Source of the DNA: Amblyornis subalaris
Lineage: Eukaryota; Chordata; Aves; Passeriformes; Ptilonorhynchidae
Assembly: GCA_018881555.1 (NCBI GenBank)
Contig: JACAXG010000130.1
Coordinates: forward strand, 1,634,036-1,698,035
Length of the DNA stretch: 64,000 nucleotides
Direction of reading: 5' to 3'
The position numbers were made by a program, and so were the translations under genes. Positions 51,560 through 63,257 of this stretch are shown one piece after another (positions within the stretch are counted from its first letter, which is position 1; each line of letters opens with the position of its first letter). A model generated the notes under the pieces. That model was not told the DNA's origin. It saw nothing but the letters and a program-made list of their open reading frames with translations, and did not search any database.

Positions 51560-52000
51560 TCCGTCCCCGGCGAGTTCTCCGCTGAGTGGAGCACACGCAC
51601 ATCAACTCGATTTTAACAGGTCACGGAATAAGCCGGGCATTTAAAAATATCCACCTGCCCAAAAGGACAAATGAAGCCGTATTGGGGAGCCTTCAGCAAA
51701 GATTGTTGGAACAAAACAAACAAAACAATCGTGGTAATCTTTTAGGGAAGACTTATAATGTAGAACAACTTGTCAGTGCGGGTTAAAGTTTTAAGGCCTA
51801 GCAATTTTGACAGCGTCCCTTTGAGCACAGCGAGCGCGCGGGGACGAGCAGGACAGCAAAAGGTCACTTGGTCACACATCTCTGCTGCCTCTCTGAAGTT
51901 TAGCTCAAGACCCACTAGGCACGTCCCAATTAATTATTTAAATCTGCAGGGAGAAATATTTCTGCGGATGAAAAGGCATAATCTGAAATTCTAGGGAACG
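51560..52000. promoter_or_regulatory. Candidate regulatory element containing an NBRE
   Basis: Unique block with conserved-element texture (GGCATTTAAAAATATCC, AACAATCGTGGTAATC, CCAATTAATTATTTAAATC). It contains AAAAGGTCACTTGGTCAC with an exact NR4A monomer site AAAGGTCA at 51859-51866. Lies 3 kb before the putative GPD2 promoter and 20 kb upstream of NR4A2. Confidence 0.35.
51859..51866 (+). promoter_or_regulatory. NBRE (AAAGGTCA)
   Basis: Exact consensus for NR4A monomers, the DNA target of the NR4A2 protein encoded in this window. Confidence 0.5.
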
Positions 52001-52182
52001 TACAGGATGGCTGGCGTGGTCAAAATGGTGCTGAAGGAAGATGGGGTGAGATCTCCCTTCCACGGGCTTTGGACACAAGGAGAAGCCACTCACATCCAGG
52101 AATGTCGATTGTTTCAGGTATCAGAGACTTAGGGATTTTCCAATATCCTCTTTTTTTTCCAGTGGAACAGTTCTGGATCACA

Positions 52183-52190
52183 AAAGGTCA
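52183..52190 (+). promoter_or_regulatory. NBRE (AAAGGTCA), second copy
   Basis: Second exact NBRE on the same strand, 324 bp from the first, in the sequence ATCACAAAAGGTCACTG. Confidence 0.45.
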
Positions 52191-52199
52191 CTGAAACCA

Positions 52200-54769
52200 A
52201 ATTGACAATGATATATGTGGTTATTTAAAATAACTTTTCCCAACATAATTATTGATGATGTTGCTGGCAATCTGTAAGTTCCTTATAAATGCATGGACAC
52301 CCTGAAAATACTCATCCCAGATACTGTCCAAATGGTCCCAAAGGAAAGCCATCAGGCAGGCAATGCCAGGGAAATGGGCATCGGGGCAAACAGGAGACTC
52401 AAATCCTGGATTTATTCATTACAAGATACCAGGCTGGGAATTTCAAATTCATTGTATATGTCTTTGAACAGGTTTTCTAAGCTTTTCCTAATCAGTTCAA
52501 TGGAGGAAATACCTGGATAAACAGTACACGTGTGCATTTACCGGGGCTGGTTTTCATCTCTCATTGTCTGAGAGAAAAAAAATAATACAGCCCAAATTCC
52601 AAACAGCCTTTTGCCTTCCATTTACTGAATAGTCTCTCACTTCAGCACATGTAGAGAAAATAAATTTAATGGATTTTTTTTTCTATTTCCTGCCACAACA
52701 AAGGTCCTTAAATGTTTAAAGAGAAAATAAGTACCCTTGACTAGTCCAAGCAGTCTTGCTTTCTAAAAGATACTGTCCTTCTTTTCCTTACCAATGTAAT
52801 TCGTGTTGCCCATCAGACCTAGCTCAGCTGTTTGCCCCAGAATAACACAGATACTCCACATCCCTTCCTTCCATTCCCTGCCCGTGCTGCCATTGCAGGG
52901 AGAGGCCAATTAATTATGGTGTTTGTTCTGCTACAAATAACGTGACCCGTGACCTTATTCTTCTAAAACTGCAATTTTTGCATTTGTTTCTGTGGCTCAG
53001 CCCTGACGTGGGATCCCGATGGAACAGCAAACAATCAGACGTGATTATGATGGTAACACATTACTGCAGTTTAAATAGAAAAATGAGCCACTTTCTCTCT
53101 CAGACACACGAACACAGTGGATGGATTTATCTGTTGCAGGGTAGGGGAAATATTTAAACCCCAGCAACACGTCCTGGTTCAGTGGTAAACTGAGCATCCG
53201 ATGGGAAGCCACAGGGTTGTACTTGGAGTGATATGTGACACCCGCAGCCCGAGATGGAACCATTTACATGTCTAATCACAGCCATGACTAAGTATTGGGA
53301 TTTTCCAACGGGAGGACCTACCATGGATCCTGCTGGAAAAATCCGGCAGAGCAATTCTGCATCTGTTTCTGTCCCTTTGTCTCAGCTCTCCTGCGATTGT
53401 CATCACCCCTTGCTCCTCACAAAGACATTTTCCTGAAGACAGACTAGGAGAAAACATACTTGTGAATGTATGAACAGATTTTCTTCTTATGATACATAAC
53501 TTTGGCACGCAGTCAGGAAACGATGATAATCTTTTTCCCCATCTTCCCTTGCTAATGAAGAGAAACTGCCTCTGGGGTTGAGGACAAAAGGTGAACTCTC
53601 CCTGCACACAATTTACACCTGCTGAGCACATGATTTCGAGCATCTAAAATTCCTGTCTTGGCAGGTGTCCCGGGGACCAAGCCACATGCACGGAGACTTT
53701 GCAGGTGATATTTTCACGCAGACATTAAATAAAAAACAGACTCGAGAGGGACGAATTTTGCGATACTTTCAGGTATCTCATTTTTTGCTTAACCTTCTAA
53801 AAATCTTTCACTCTTGAAACTTATGAAGCCCAATCTTTACCAATCAGTAACTAAGATAAAAACAGAGGTAAAAAGTAATAAAGATAAAAACAGAGGTAAA
53901 AAGTAATAAAGATAAAAAGACAGTGGTAGTTGAACAGATGCCCAAAGGAGGGAAGAGAACAGCCCATCCCTGTTTATTGGTAGCTGCACTGTGAAGGTGT
54001 GGAGAACCTCTCCTGGAAAGTGAGATTGCTTGGGAAATGTGATCCTTACGAAGTTTTCACTCTCCCTTTATGAGGAGAATAGTACAACGCTCTCATTTTC
54101 TACCCCCTTCAAGATTTAGCTGGTTTGAGAGAGCTGATGAGACACAGCAGTGCTGGGGTACAGAAAATGTTTAGAAACTGGATGTAGATATGTTTTGCAT
54201 TCATAAAATGCCCTTTATCAATCAAAAATTATCATACATTAATACTGACAGTGCAGCCACAGCGGGGTAGAACCCCACGTTTAGGGGTGGGAAGACAGGG
54301 GATTCTCCCAGGTATAACAAATGATTAGAGATGGAAGAAACGACAACATTTAGCACCATATTAGAACACAGATGTGGAGTAGGCATTCACATCCAGAAGT
54401 CGTGTGTGTTGGATCACGCAGAAATTATTCACCACTAATTGCATTTAAATCCCATTTTTTTTCTATCCCAATTATTCTTCTTCCGTTCTCACGCTGTCCA
54501 ATAAACACACACCCTAAAACCATATCCTTAGAAAACAATGAACCATTTTCTGGTCTTTTTCCTTTTATTTTCAATTCTTTCTCTTCAGCTGATGGCTTCT
54601 AAGCCTGAATGTCTACTAATTCCAGGTGCCACTTGAGATCTCAGCCCCTTTTAGGAGCTCTCATGTGCCTGGGATAAACACTGCTCTCATCACCGGTGGC
54701 CTGAATATCACTGACTTTGCAGAACTCCTGAAATCCAACCCTTGCAGTTGTTTACCGACTTCAAATGAC
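52200..54769. other. Intergenic, AT-rich, one tandem repeat
   Basis: Unique AT-rich DNA with a 28-bp tandem repeat at 53853-53923. No gene. Confidence 0.5.
53853..53923. repeat. 28-bp tandem repeat, 2.5 copies
   Basis: AAGATAAAAACAGAGGTAAA followed by AAGTAATA, repeated exactly at 53853 and 53881 with a partial third at 53909. The perfect identity suggests a recent duplication. Confidence 0.95.
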
Positions 54770-55160
54770 ACCCAGGCAGCTGGAGACCACGATCAGCAGC
54801 GCGGGCGGGGGAGCCGGGCCCCACGCGTGGGCCGGAGGCCTCCGGCACCGCCACCGGCGCAGCCCCGGGGAGGGGCCGCCACGCGCGGCGACCCCCATCA
54901 CGCGAGCCCGGGGATGAGGAGGCCGCACCGGGCCACTCCCCGCGGGCCCAGGCCGCACCGGCGCGGCCCGCACGGCCCTCGGCGGGGCAGCCGCGGCCCC
55001 GGGCGGAGGGCAGGGCGGGGAGGTGCCGGCGGTGTTCGAGGCGGGGCTCGGGGGAGCCTGGCTGGCTGCTGCAGGCGGAGGGCGGGCAGGGAGAGAGCCG
55101 CCCTCCCCTCTTCTCCTCCCGCCGGCCGGCGAGCAGCCCGCAGAGGGACGCGGGCTCCCT
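54770..55160 (+). promoter_or_regulatory. GPD2: CpG island: putative GPD2 promoter and first non-coding exon
   Basis: Abrupt switch to very GC- and CpG-rich DNA (54790-55290) from AT-rich flanks. The plus strand has a donor-like GCA/GTAAGT just after CCTGGGCTCCC, ending a candidate exon at about 55169. No coding sequence is seen. In human the order NR4A2 (minus), tRNA pair, GPD2 (plus) is the same, so this is most simply the promoter of GPD2, the FAD-linked glycerol-3-phosphate dehydrogenase of the outer face of the inner mitochondrial membrane. The assignment rests on synteny alone; an unrelated lncRNA promoter is the alternative. Confidence 0.5.
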
Positions 55161-55361
55161 GGGCTCCCGCAGTAAGTGGCTTTCGGGGTTTCTGTCGGAA
55201 CGGGGGGTTCGGAGCCGCGGGCTGGCGCGGGCGGGATGGACGGAGCGGGGCCGGCCCGGACACGCGGGTGGAGCCGCGCGGTGAACACTGGAGTCGCCTT
55301 TGATTATCAGTGTATATCTAACGCATCCCGGCTGCATCTCCTCCACGTCTTACCCTGGTGC

Positions 55362-55524
55362 CCAGAGAAGCTGCCCCAGCCCTGGGTGTGTTCCAGGCCA
55401 GGCCGGACGGGGCTTGGAGCGCCCTGGTCCAGTGGAAGGTGTCCCTGCCTATGGCAGGGGTGGGACTGGAGCATCTTTAAGATCTCTTCCCACCCAAACC
55501 AGCCAGGGATTTTGTAATTCCATG
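55362..55524 (+). mobile_element. CR1 3'-end fragment
   Basis: GTGCCCAGAGAAGCTGCCCC ... GGAAGGTGTCCCTGCCTATG ... CCCACCCAAACCAGCCAGGG. Directly after the putative GPD2 CpG island. Confidence 0.9.
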
Positions 55525-55546
55525 TGTAAGGTTCAAGAACAGCACG

Positions 55547-55772
55547 GGTAGATGGGATATTGGGAAGAAATCCTTCCCCGAGAGATTGGTGAGGCCCTGG
55601 CACAGGTTGCTCAGGGAAGCTGTGGCTGCCCCATCCCTGGAAGTGTCCAAGGCCAGGTTGGCCAGGGCTTGGAGCAGCCTGGAAGAGTGGAAGGTGTCCC
55701 TGCCCACGGCAGAGGATGGCATGGGATGGGATTTAAGGTCCCTTCCAACCTAAACTATTCCATGATTCTGTG
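55547..55772 (+). mobile_element. CR1 3'-end fragment
   Basis: Second plus-strand CR1 3' end directly downstream of the previous one: GATGGGATATTGGGAAGAAA to CCATGATTCTGTGATC. The pair is two separate insertions, not a tandem duplication, since their 5' breakpoints and sequences differ. Confidence 0.93.
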
Positions 55773-57589
55773 ATCTTACACAGCAGCTTTCGCTATCAAG
55801 TGCTCCCAGCTTCCTCCTCTTGTTTTATTTAAGCTTCTAGATGGGGAAAAAAAAAACAAACAACAACAACAAAAGACCCAAAAAAGGAGTGTGTGGCAGT
55901 TTCACGGAAGTGGTGCAGAGCCCCTGGCAGCTGTCCCGTGTGCGGTTGTCCCTGTGCTCCCCGAGAATGTCCCCAAGGAGTGGTCCAGCCCCAGTGTCTC
56001 CCTGTCCAGGACTGCTGCCTGTGTGCCTCTAGCTATCTCTAGATAACACATACAGGGGGGTGCAGAGCTCGTTAACTGTATTTTCTTTCTTGGATGCAGC
56101 TGATAGAAACAGCATCTGCAATTATTAAAAAAATGTGAATTCTGGGTAAAAAATAACATAGCTGTAGTTACAGTGAACTTTGTAAAATGAAAGTAAGTTA
56201 TTACTTGCACTGAACGCACTTGTGGGACCATTGCTGGGTGAGAGCGTATCCGTGTAACAAGTCCTAAACTCCCCTGAGTTCTTATCTTTACTGAGAAATG
56301 AGTAAACGTTTGTAAGCCTGATACTGCAGGAAAGGATGTAACTGTGTGTGTGGAGATCTTGGGTTTAAATCAGCCAGATGTACTCCCTGCTTGACTTCCT
56401 CTGCTGTTTACCGTAAACAGGTAGTACAGGTGTGCTGGAATCAGCTCCTTTCACCTGCTGCTGGGAAGCAGGGGCTCTCCTCCGCTTCAAAGGAGTTGTG
56501 TTTTCTTCTCTTCCTTGCTCCTTTCTACTTTTTTGTTTTCCTCACTTATTCATAATTACAGTTCTTCAGGAATTTTCAGTGGTGAGCAGTGACTGATTAG
56601 TCAGTAAAGACTTGCCCTGATATTTCAGGATCTTTCCATGTTAATATCTAAAGCAAAGTCCAGTATTGCCTCTTCAATAGCAATAACCAGAATATTATTC
56701 ATTTTAACGTTAGACAATTAGCAATTTACTTAGTCTGAAGTTGGATGGAAATTTTGAGTAGGCACAAGTGTGTGAAAGATGATTGACACCCCTTGTATCT
56801 CATTTGTAGCGTTACTTTGGTTGCATATACATGGGTTTACACTTTGGTTTGCTTAATTATGTGTGTGTCCACAGGAACACAGTAATAATAACAACTTTGT
56901 GAACTAGACCTCGCTGCATAATGTAGTATTTTCTCTAGAGATCCATTTCTACCTGCTGACCGTCACCAATAGGAATTCAGGAAGCTAGCTGGATGTGGTC
57001 GGTGCAGAGGCCATTCATGCAGAGCAGCTTTCCAAAGGACAGCTCCTACAGCTTCCTTGCTGCTGCCTGCTTTGTCTCCACACAAGTCTCTGCAAGCTTT
57101 AGCAAATATTTCAAAGAAATGTACTTTTTCTGCTGTCAGTTTGCAGTTGTGACTTTCGCCTTCCACTTGTAGTTTCAAAAATGGTTTCAAAACAGGGCTT
57201 GGCATTTCCAAGTAGCTCAGTTAAGTAACAGCTTCCTTGTAGCCTGGTGCTTGTTTGTGTGCTGGCAAACGGGACTTGGGGAGTTATTTTGCCTTTTTAT
57301 GGGCTGTGTCCCCTCAGTCTAAACTGTAACTCTGATAGTCTGGTTGTATAGATGAACTCATCTGCTGTATATTCTTGGCCTCCCAGGTGTAGTTTGAACC
57401 TGCATTTTTGCAGGGATCAGCTGTGTCATTGTGGGTGTGCTCCTGCAGCTGATGGGAGCGCAGGATGCGAGCACGAGGGTGCTGCTCCCTGTCCCTGACA
57501 CCCACCTGGGACCTGCCAGGCTCTGCCTCGCTGGGCGCACTCGGGAGAGCGGGAGACTGTGGCCAAGGTGGGAAACAGGAACAGGTCGG
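55773..57589. other. Presumptive GPD2 intron, nothing recognised
   Basis: Unique DNA including an 82-codon minus-strand ORF (57211-56963) of unusual, protein-like composition. It is otherwise without signal. Confidence 0.45.
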
Positions 57590-57878
57590 GCTCTGCTCCC
57601 AGGGAACAGGGACAGGATGAGAGGAAACAGCATCAAGTTGAGCCAGAGAAGGTTCAGGTTGGACATCAGGTGGAATTTCTCCCTGGAGAGGGTTATCAAG
57701 CACTGGAAGGGGCTGCCCAGGGAGGTGGTGGAGTCCTCATACCCGGAGGTGTCCAAGGAATTCCTGGACGAGGCACTCAGAGCTCTGGGCTGGGGACAAG
57801 GTGGGGATGGGGCACAGCTTGGATGCAATGGGCTTGGAGGGCTTTTCCAACCTCAGTGATCCTGGGATTCTGTGAAAT
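57590..57878 (+). mobile_element. CR1 LINE, 3' portion (second subfamily)
   Basis: Plus orientation from CTGCTCCCAGGGAACAGGGA to AGTGATCCTGGGATTCTGTG. Confidence 0.93.
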
Positions 57879-60800
57879 AAAAATGAAAGGCTGGAAAAAG
57901 AAAGCTGAAGCAAGTGGGACAGAAGTGGAAGATGATCCTTTAAGGAAAGAAGGATTCCTGCACTTCCAAAGCTCCATGGGTGTTTGTGGCCCAGACTGGA
58001 GCCACTTGGGGTAAACAAAGTGGAACACAGAGGCGACGGAGCTGTTTGCAGCAACAGCTGTTGGGCTTTAGGGCTCCACCGATTAGCTCTGGGGGATGTA
58101 GATGCAGCCTAGTTCTTCCAAAAAGCTTCACTTTAGGAAAGAGCTTTTGTTACGTAACGAACAGACAGTTTGTAATCAAACCTCTTCCACAACATCACAG
58201 TATTGATTTTGGAAACATCCGTGTCCCTAAGTAGCTCTCTCTGAGTCAGGTTCTCAAGTGTAGCTCTGTCTCCAAGGGGTTTCCAGGTAAACTCACCCCA
58301 AATCACAACCAGATCCTCCGGATGGAGTCGGTTCTCTGCTGGCTAGGTACAAAATCTTGGACTGGGTTGTTTTTATTTGCTTTGCAAAGTGTTTCTCAAA
58401 CCAAGTGTTGATTCTGATTTCAAAGTGAGTCTGAATGCAGGCCCCTCCTCTGGGATCAGATTTGCCTGTGCTATCGGGTCTCAATCTTTATCCCAGGATA
58501 CAAAACTAGGCTACTTCCTTGCCACACCTAAGTATTCACCTAATTTGTAGCTATTTTTTGAGCAGGTTCCTGTTTGTGTGTGCAGGTATATGTCCAGTCT
58601 TGCATAAAGCAAAACACCTTGTTTTCTAATCCCTGCTCCTAGAGTGTTTGACTAGGGAGGGGAAGGAAAACTATGGATATAGTGCAGCATTAGGATCAAG
58701 CTGCACTGGCAGACTGTTAAAATATCCACGTTAAAAAGAAGGGGAACGAAGAATATCAGGAAAAAGGAGGAACAGTTATAAATTAACTGTATCTAACAAG
58801 AGCATTTCTCTGTAATGACAGTAATTGGTTTATAGTCTTTGTGTTGTGTATGTGGTTATGGCTGATATTAACCCCCTCCAACAGAGAAAGCAAGAATGAC
58901 TATTTGAACTGTTTAAGCTAAAACAGCATTGGCACAAGAACACAAAAGTATGGAAATCATCCTGCACACATTAGTCAGTGATCAGGCTGGAGAAGAGGCT
59001 TCCCACTCCGTCCAGTGGGACAGGAGGGAACTGAAATACTTTTATCTAGAACCCGATAAATACATTGTGATGTTTGTATGGTAGGAAAGCTCTAAATACC
59101 TATTGACCTTGGTTCTTCTTTGTATTCCTGTTAGTCCTGAGGTTCAGTCTGTGGGATTACAGCCGTCCCTGCCTGTAGTGTTGCCTCATTTGCAGAAACA
59201 TGCTGCTCTCTCTGGCAAGACCATTGCTATTGAAATCCCAGGAAGGATTTACACATCGGACTTTTCCCCTCATAATCTGTAAGATTTTTTTGTTTGTAGG
59301 AGGGTAATGAAACAGGAGAAAAAGAAGTGGTTAGGCTAAAAATACAAACACTGGAAAGAGAAGCCAAAAAACTTTGTTCCTTGTAGGACAGAGTTTACAG
59401 CAGTTGTTCTGTCATCTAATGCAGAGTGGGAACATCTTGGTGTCTGAGTACAGAAGGCAGATGAAGTAGTTGAAAGCAGTGGGACCAAGAGGAGGAATGA
59501 GGATAGGATGCCTATTTTCTGCTTTGTTTCTCCTCTATTTTTGTGCCTGACAAGTGGTAAAACCACTTTTGGGCATGAGAGCCGAGCTAGTTGCCTGTAC
59601 TGGAGCGTAGGAAGGACTTTCCCCATATGGTAAAGTGCTGCTTGGCTTCCACTTACCGGCACAGGGTGGCCTGGGGGGGATTGAGAGTTCAAATTCTGTG
59701 TGCAGGATCTTACGGATCTGTGGGGTGACCTTGTGAGCTGGCTGGCTGTCGCGGGTTTTGTTGCTGTGCTTGGTTGGAGAGGTGGTCCTTGGATAATGAC
59801 TTTAGTTGCAGTGCCCTAACTTGTGTTTGAGAACCCGGAGTGACCATGGGAGGCTCTAGGAGAGGATCTGGAGGGTGGACGCTGCCCTGCTGTGTCAGCT
59901 GTGTTTGGGACCCACTGGAACTCTTCCTCGGAGTGTGCTGTTGTTCACCAGAGATCTGCCTTGCAGGGGAGGCATCTCTAGCTTGGGGTGGTTGAAGCTT
60001 TAATCGGTTCCTTTTCAGCTATTTCAGTTACTCTGTCCTGACGTCCTGTGTAATATTAACCCCTCCCGGCTGCTCAAAGGCAAGCGACAGACAACTGGTA
60101 GATGACCTGGTTAAGAGGGTGCTAATTGGGCTATTTTCTGGTTACATCCCCTTTTTCTTGCTATTTGACCACTTCCTGCATTGACACACCCCGAAACTGC
60201 CAGTAACAGAACAGTACAGCTTTCAAGGCTGAAGGTACCCACGGTCAGAACCTGATTGTGGCCTTGCTGCTGCTGTCACTGTGGCCACCTTCTAAGTAGT
60301 CCTGCAAGAGGGATGAGAGCTGGATTAGAGGGAGCTGAGCGTGGGACTGCAGCTCTTTGGAGAGGCACGGGCAGTGCAGGACTCTCAGCTCAGCCTGACG
60401 GGACACCAGTCTGAGCCTCTCATCATCCCAAGCTTACCTGAGGAGCTTTGGGAAGGAAGGAATTAGACAATGCTCCTGCGCCAATGGCAAGTTATGCAAA
60501 CTGTAGTGGAGGTGATTATAAGTTTTCTATTTTTAAGCCTTGCATTGAGTGACTCACTTTATTAGATGTGTTCGTTTGCAGTGGAACGCGAAGCACCCGG
60601 ATTCCATGGTAATGGCCTCGTAAAGCACAGCACAGCAGATTGGGTTTCTCCTCCCGGTGTGCCAGGCTGTGCGTCTCACAGCCGCGCGTGTGCGTGGCGG
60701 CAGCGTGCGGGGCGGCTCACGCACAGCCCTGCAGCCGCGTCCATCTGCCCCTCGCTTCTGCTGGGCTACTCACCCTCTAGCTCGTGGCTCTGTGGCTGAA

Positions 60801-63199
60801 TTCCCCACCGTTCCCCTTCCTTCATTCTCTTCGTTCTTTCCCCACCTTTGCCAGGGGCTGCTCATATCCAGCCCCGTATCTTTGTAATTAGAAAGTACCT
60901 GAGCAGAGAAACCGCTGGCGATTGCGGCACTTCCCTTTCAGTCAGCTGCTGCCTCGGGTGGGAGTGGATTGCACAACTCCAAAGAACATCCAGACAATAG
61001 TCTGGCACTGCCTGGGCCGGGCATTACGGGAAGCAAGGAAGGCAGGTCGCTCCCAGGAGGTATGTCAGCCTCATGAGGACTGCGGGTGGCAGAGGTTTGT
61101 GTGTGGGACACGCTGCTCAGAAGCCTCTACTGATGACAGGTGTTGAAAGCCCTTCTTTAACCACCATGTAAGTGGTGCTTTGTAGGCTTTGGGGTTTGAA
61201 ACACGGGGCTGAAAGTGAAGCAGTGTAAGGTGTGTATTCATTGCTGAAGTGGAGCCCTTGCCCGTGACACAGCAGGTCCAGGGCCCGATACCTGGGGAGG
61301 GTCACCTGGGCACCTGGCTGAGGCAGGGAGTTGGTCACCAGCCTGGATCTGGAGCGGGACACTCTTCTGGAAGTGACTGTTGCATGTTGCTGTAGTCCAA
61401 GTCAGTGTGACTGAGCTGTTGATTAAGGAATGCTCCAAGGAGGGAGCGGTTCCTACTGTGACTAGGGTTTGTATTAACTTCTGGAAATTGAAAGCAGGAA
61501 CTTGTGTTGATAAATCTTTTGTTTAATTTCCATTTTGAGTAGACTACTCTCCCAGCCCCTTTGTGTCCTTTCAGGTTTAAAGCCTGTTTCTTCCTGTCAT
61601 GAGTCCTTTAGTAGCAGTTTGAGCTAATGTCCCTCTGAATCTTTACCAATGCTCAGCTGTTCCCTGAGGTTATTGAACTCCTTGGACTGATCACTCTGTG
61701 CAAGAGCTACTCCTTGTGACGTGCACCTGGCTCTTCCCGTGCCAGTCAGGGGCTCCTGCTCCTGCCACAGCTTGTTCTAGAGCCTGTCAGGGACCTCAGC
61801 CCACCCTCCAAAAGAGGCCATGGGTCCAAAGGTGCCATTTATGGCTTCTCTTAAAACAAAGGGTAAGGCTTAACATGCAGATTTACCATGTCAGATGGTA
61901 CTGACAGCACTAAAACACTCTGAGCTGCGTTTAAAGGTGACTCAGAATATTTGTGTGATGGAAAGATGACTTATTTCTGACTGTAGTGCTTCTCATGCTG
62001 GTTGCTATTATAATTTTCATTAAAATAAAGTTCCGTTTCCGTCACAAGCTATTGATCTCAGCTTGGAGGAGAGGCAGGTTTCAGCACCTGCTCGCAGGAG
62101 AGGAGGGGTTTGCAAGCGTGGGCTCTTCCCTTGTACAGCCTTTGTGGGAACTACATGGACTGCATTCCTTCCTCTTTCATCTGCACTCTGGTGTATCCTG
62201 CTTGGAGCTGGCAGCAGCCTCTCACAGCCGTCTGGGACAGAGCCTGAGGAAAAACCAATGAGTGTCTGTTTAGAGCCTCTAATTCCTCTCTGGCTCTGTG
62301 GCTGCTGAGGCAGTATTGAGGTTGTCCTCCTGTCCAGAGGAGACCTTGTGTGCCATTTCCTGCCTGCAGTGCCGTTCCTTTCGGGAAGAAGCCAGAGAGG
62401 ATGTGCCATGCCCTGGCAGAGCCCGGGGCAGAGCCCAGGACAGCCTGGCACGGCGGTGCCAGGTCAGTGCCAGCGCTGCCCAGGCTCTGGTCGGGCTCTG
62501 CCCTCCTGCAGCCCTTGCTGATGCCCCCAGCTCATCCAAACGTGTCTACTCAGAGCTCACAAATGTGAGCTCAGGGGTTCCCGGGATGCAATTGAGCTGT
62601 TCCAGGTGTAAAAGCACCGTCTGGTGGGTTGGAGTGCCTGTCTGGCTTTGTGCTGGAGTAGCTTATGCTAAGCCCTATTTTCCTTTCTCTCCCTGGATAA
62701 GCTTCTCTTAGGGATGGTGAGCAAGATGAATGTGGCAATTTGAGCAGCTGGTCTCCCGGGAGAGTTCCTTTCTCGGGAGAATTGCCTGTAATCGGCTCTC
62801 AGCTCTGAGGAGAGTTAATGCCACACGCTCCTGGTGTCGGGCAAGGAGAGGGAAGCCCCTTCCCGGCGGCCGAGGCCGGAGATCCTCCTGTACAGCGGCC
62901 ACTGATCCCCGTTCTGGGTGTTAGAGATGTCACCTGCGTGATGCAAGTGGCAAAGCTGTGGTTGGAATGGCTGTATCCGCAGGGAGAGCGGGGTTAGCTC
63001 CCGCTGGGAGCGATCCTGACCCCATTCCCTGTGTGCCTACAGCTCTGTGCCCACCATGGTTGTGCCTGGCACTCACCGCTGGTGTCCCCTGAGTTGCTGT
63101 GGACAGGAATTAATTAGCTTCTGAAGTCTGACTGTCCTTTATTTATCTATAATGAGGAATATTTATGGCCTGAATGGGTAGAGGAGCTTGTTGGTCTCC
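57879..63199. other. Presumptive GPD2 intron, nothing recognised
   Basis: 5.3 kb of unique DNA. I searched for the GPD2 N-terminal exon and for RNA genes and found neither. No island or long repeat. Confidence 0.5.
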
Positions 63200-63257
63200 C
63201 AGCAGACCCCAGGGAACAAGGGACAGGATGAGAGCAAATGGCCTCGAGCTGATGCAG
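63200..63257 (+). mobile_element. CR1 internal fragment
   Basis: CCCCAGGGAACAAGGGACAG GATGAGAGCAAATGGCCTC, a short CR1 internal piece. Confidence 0.65.
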
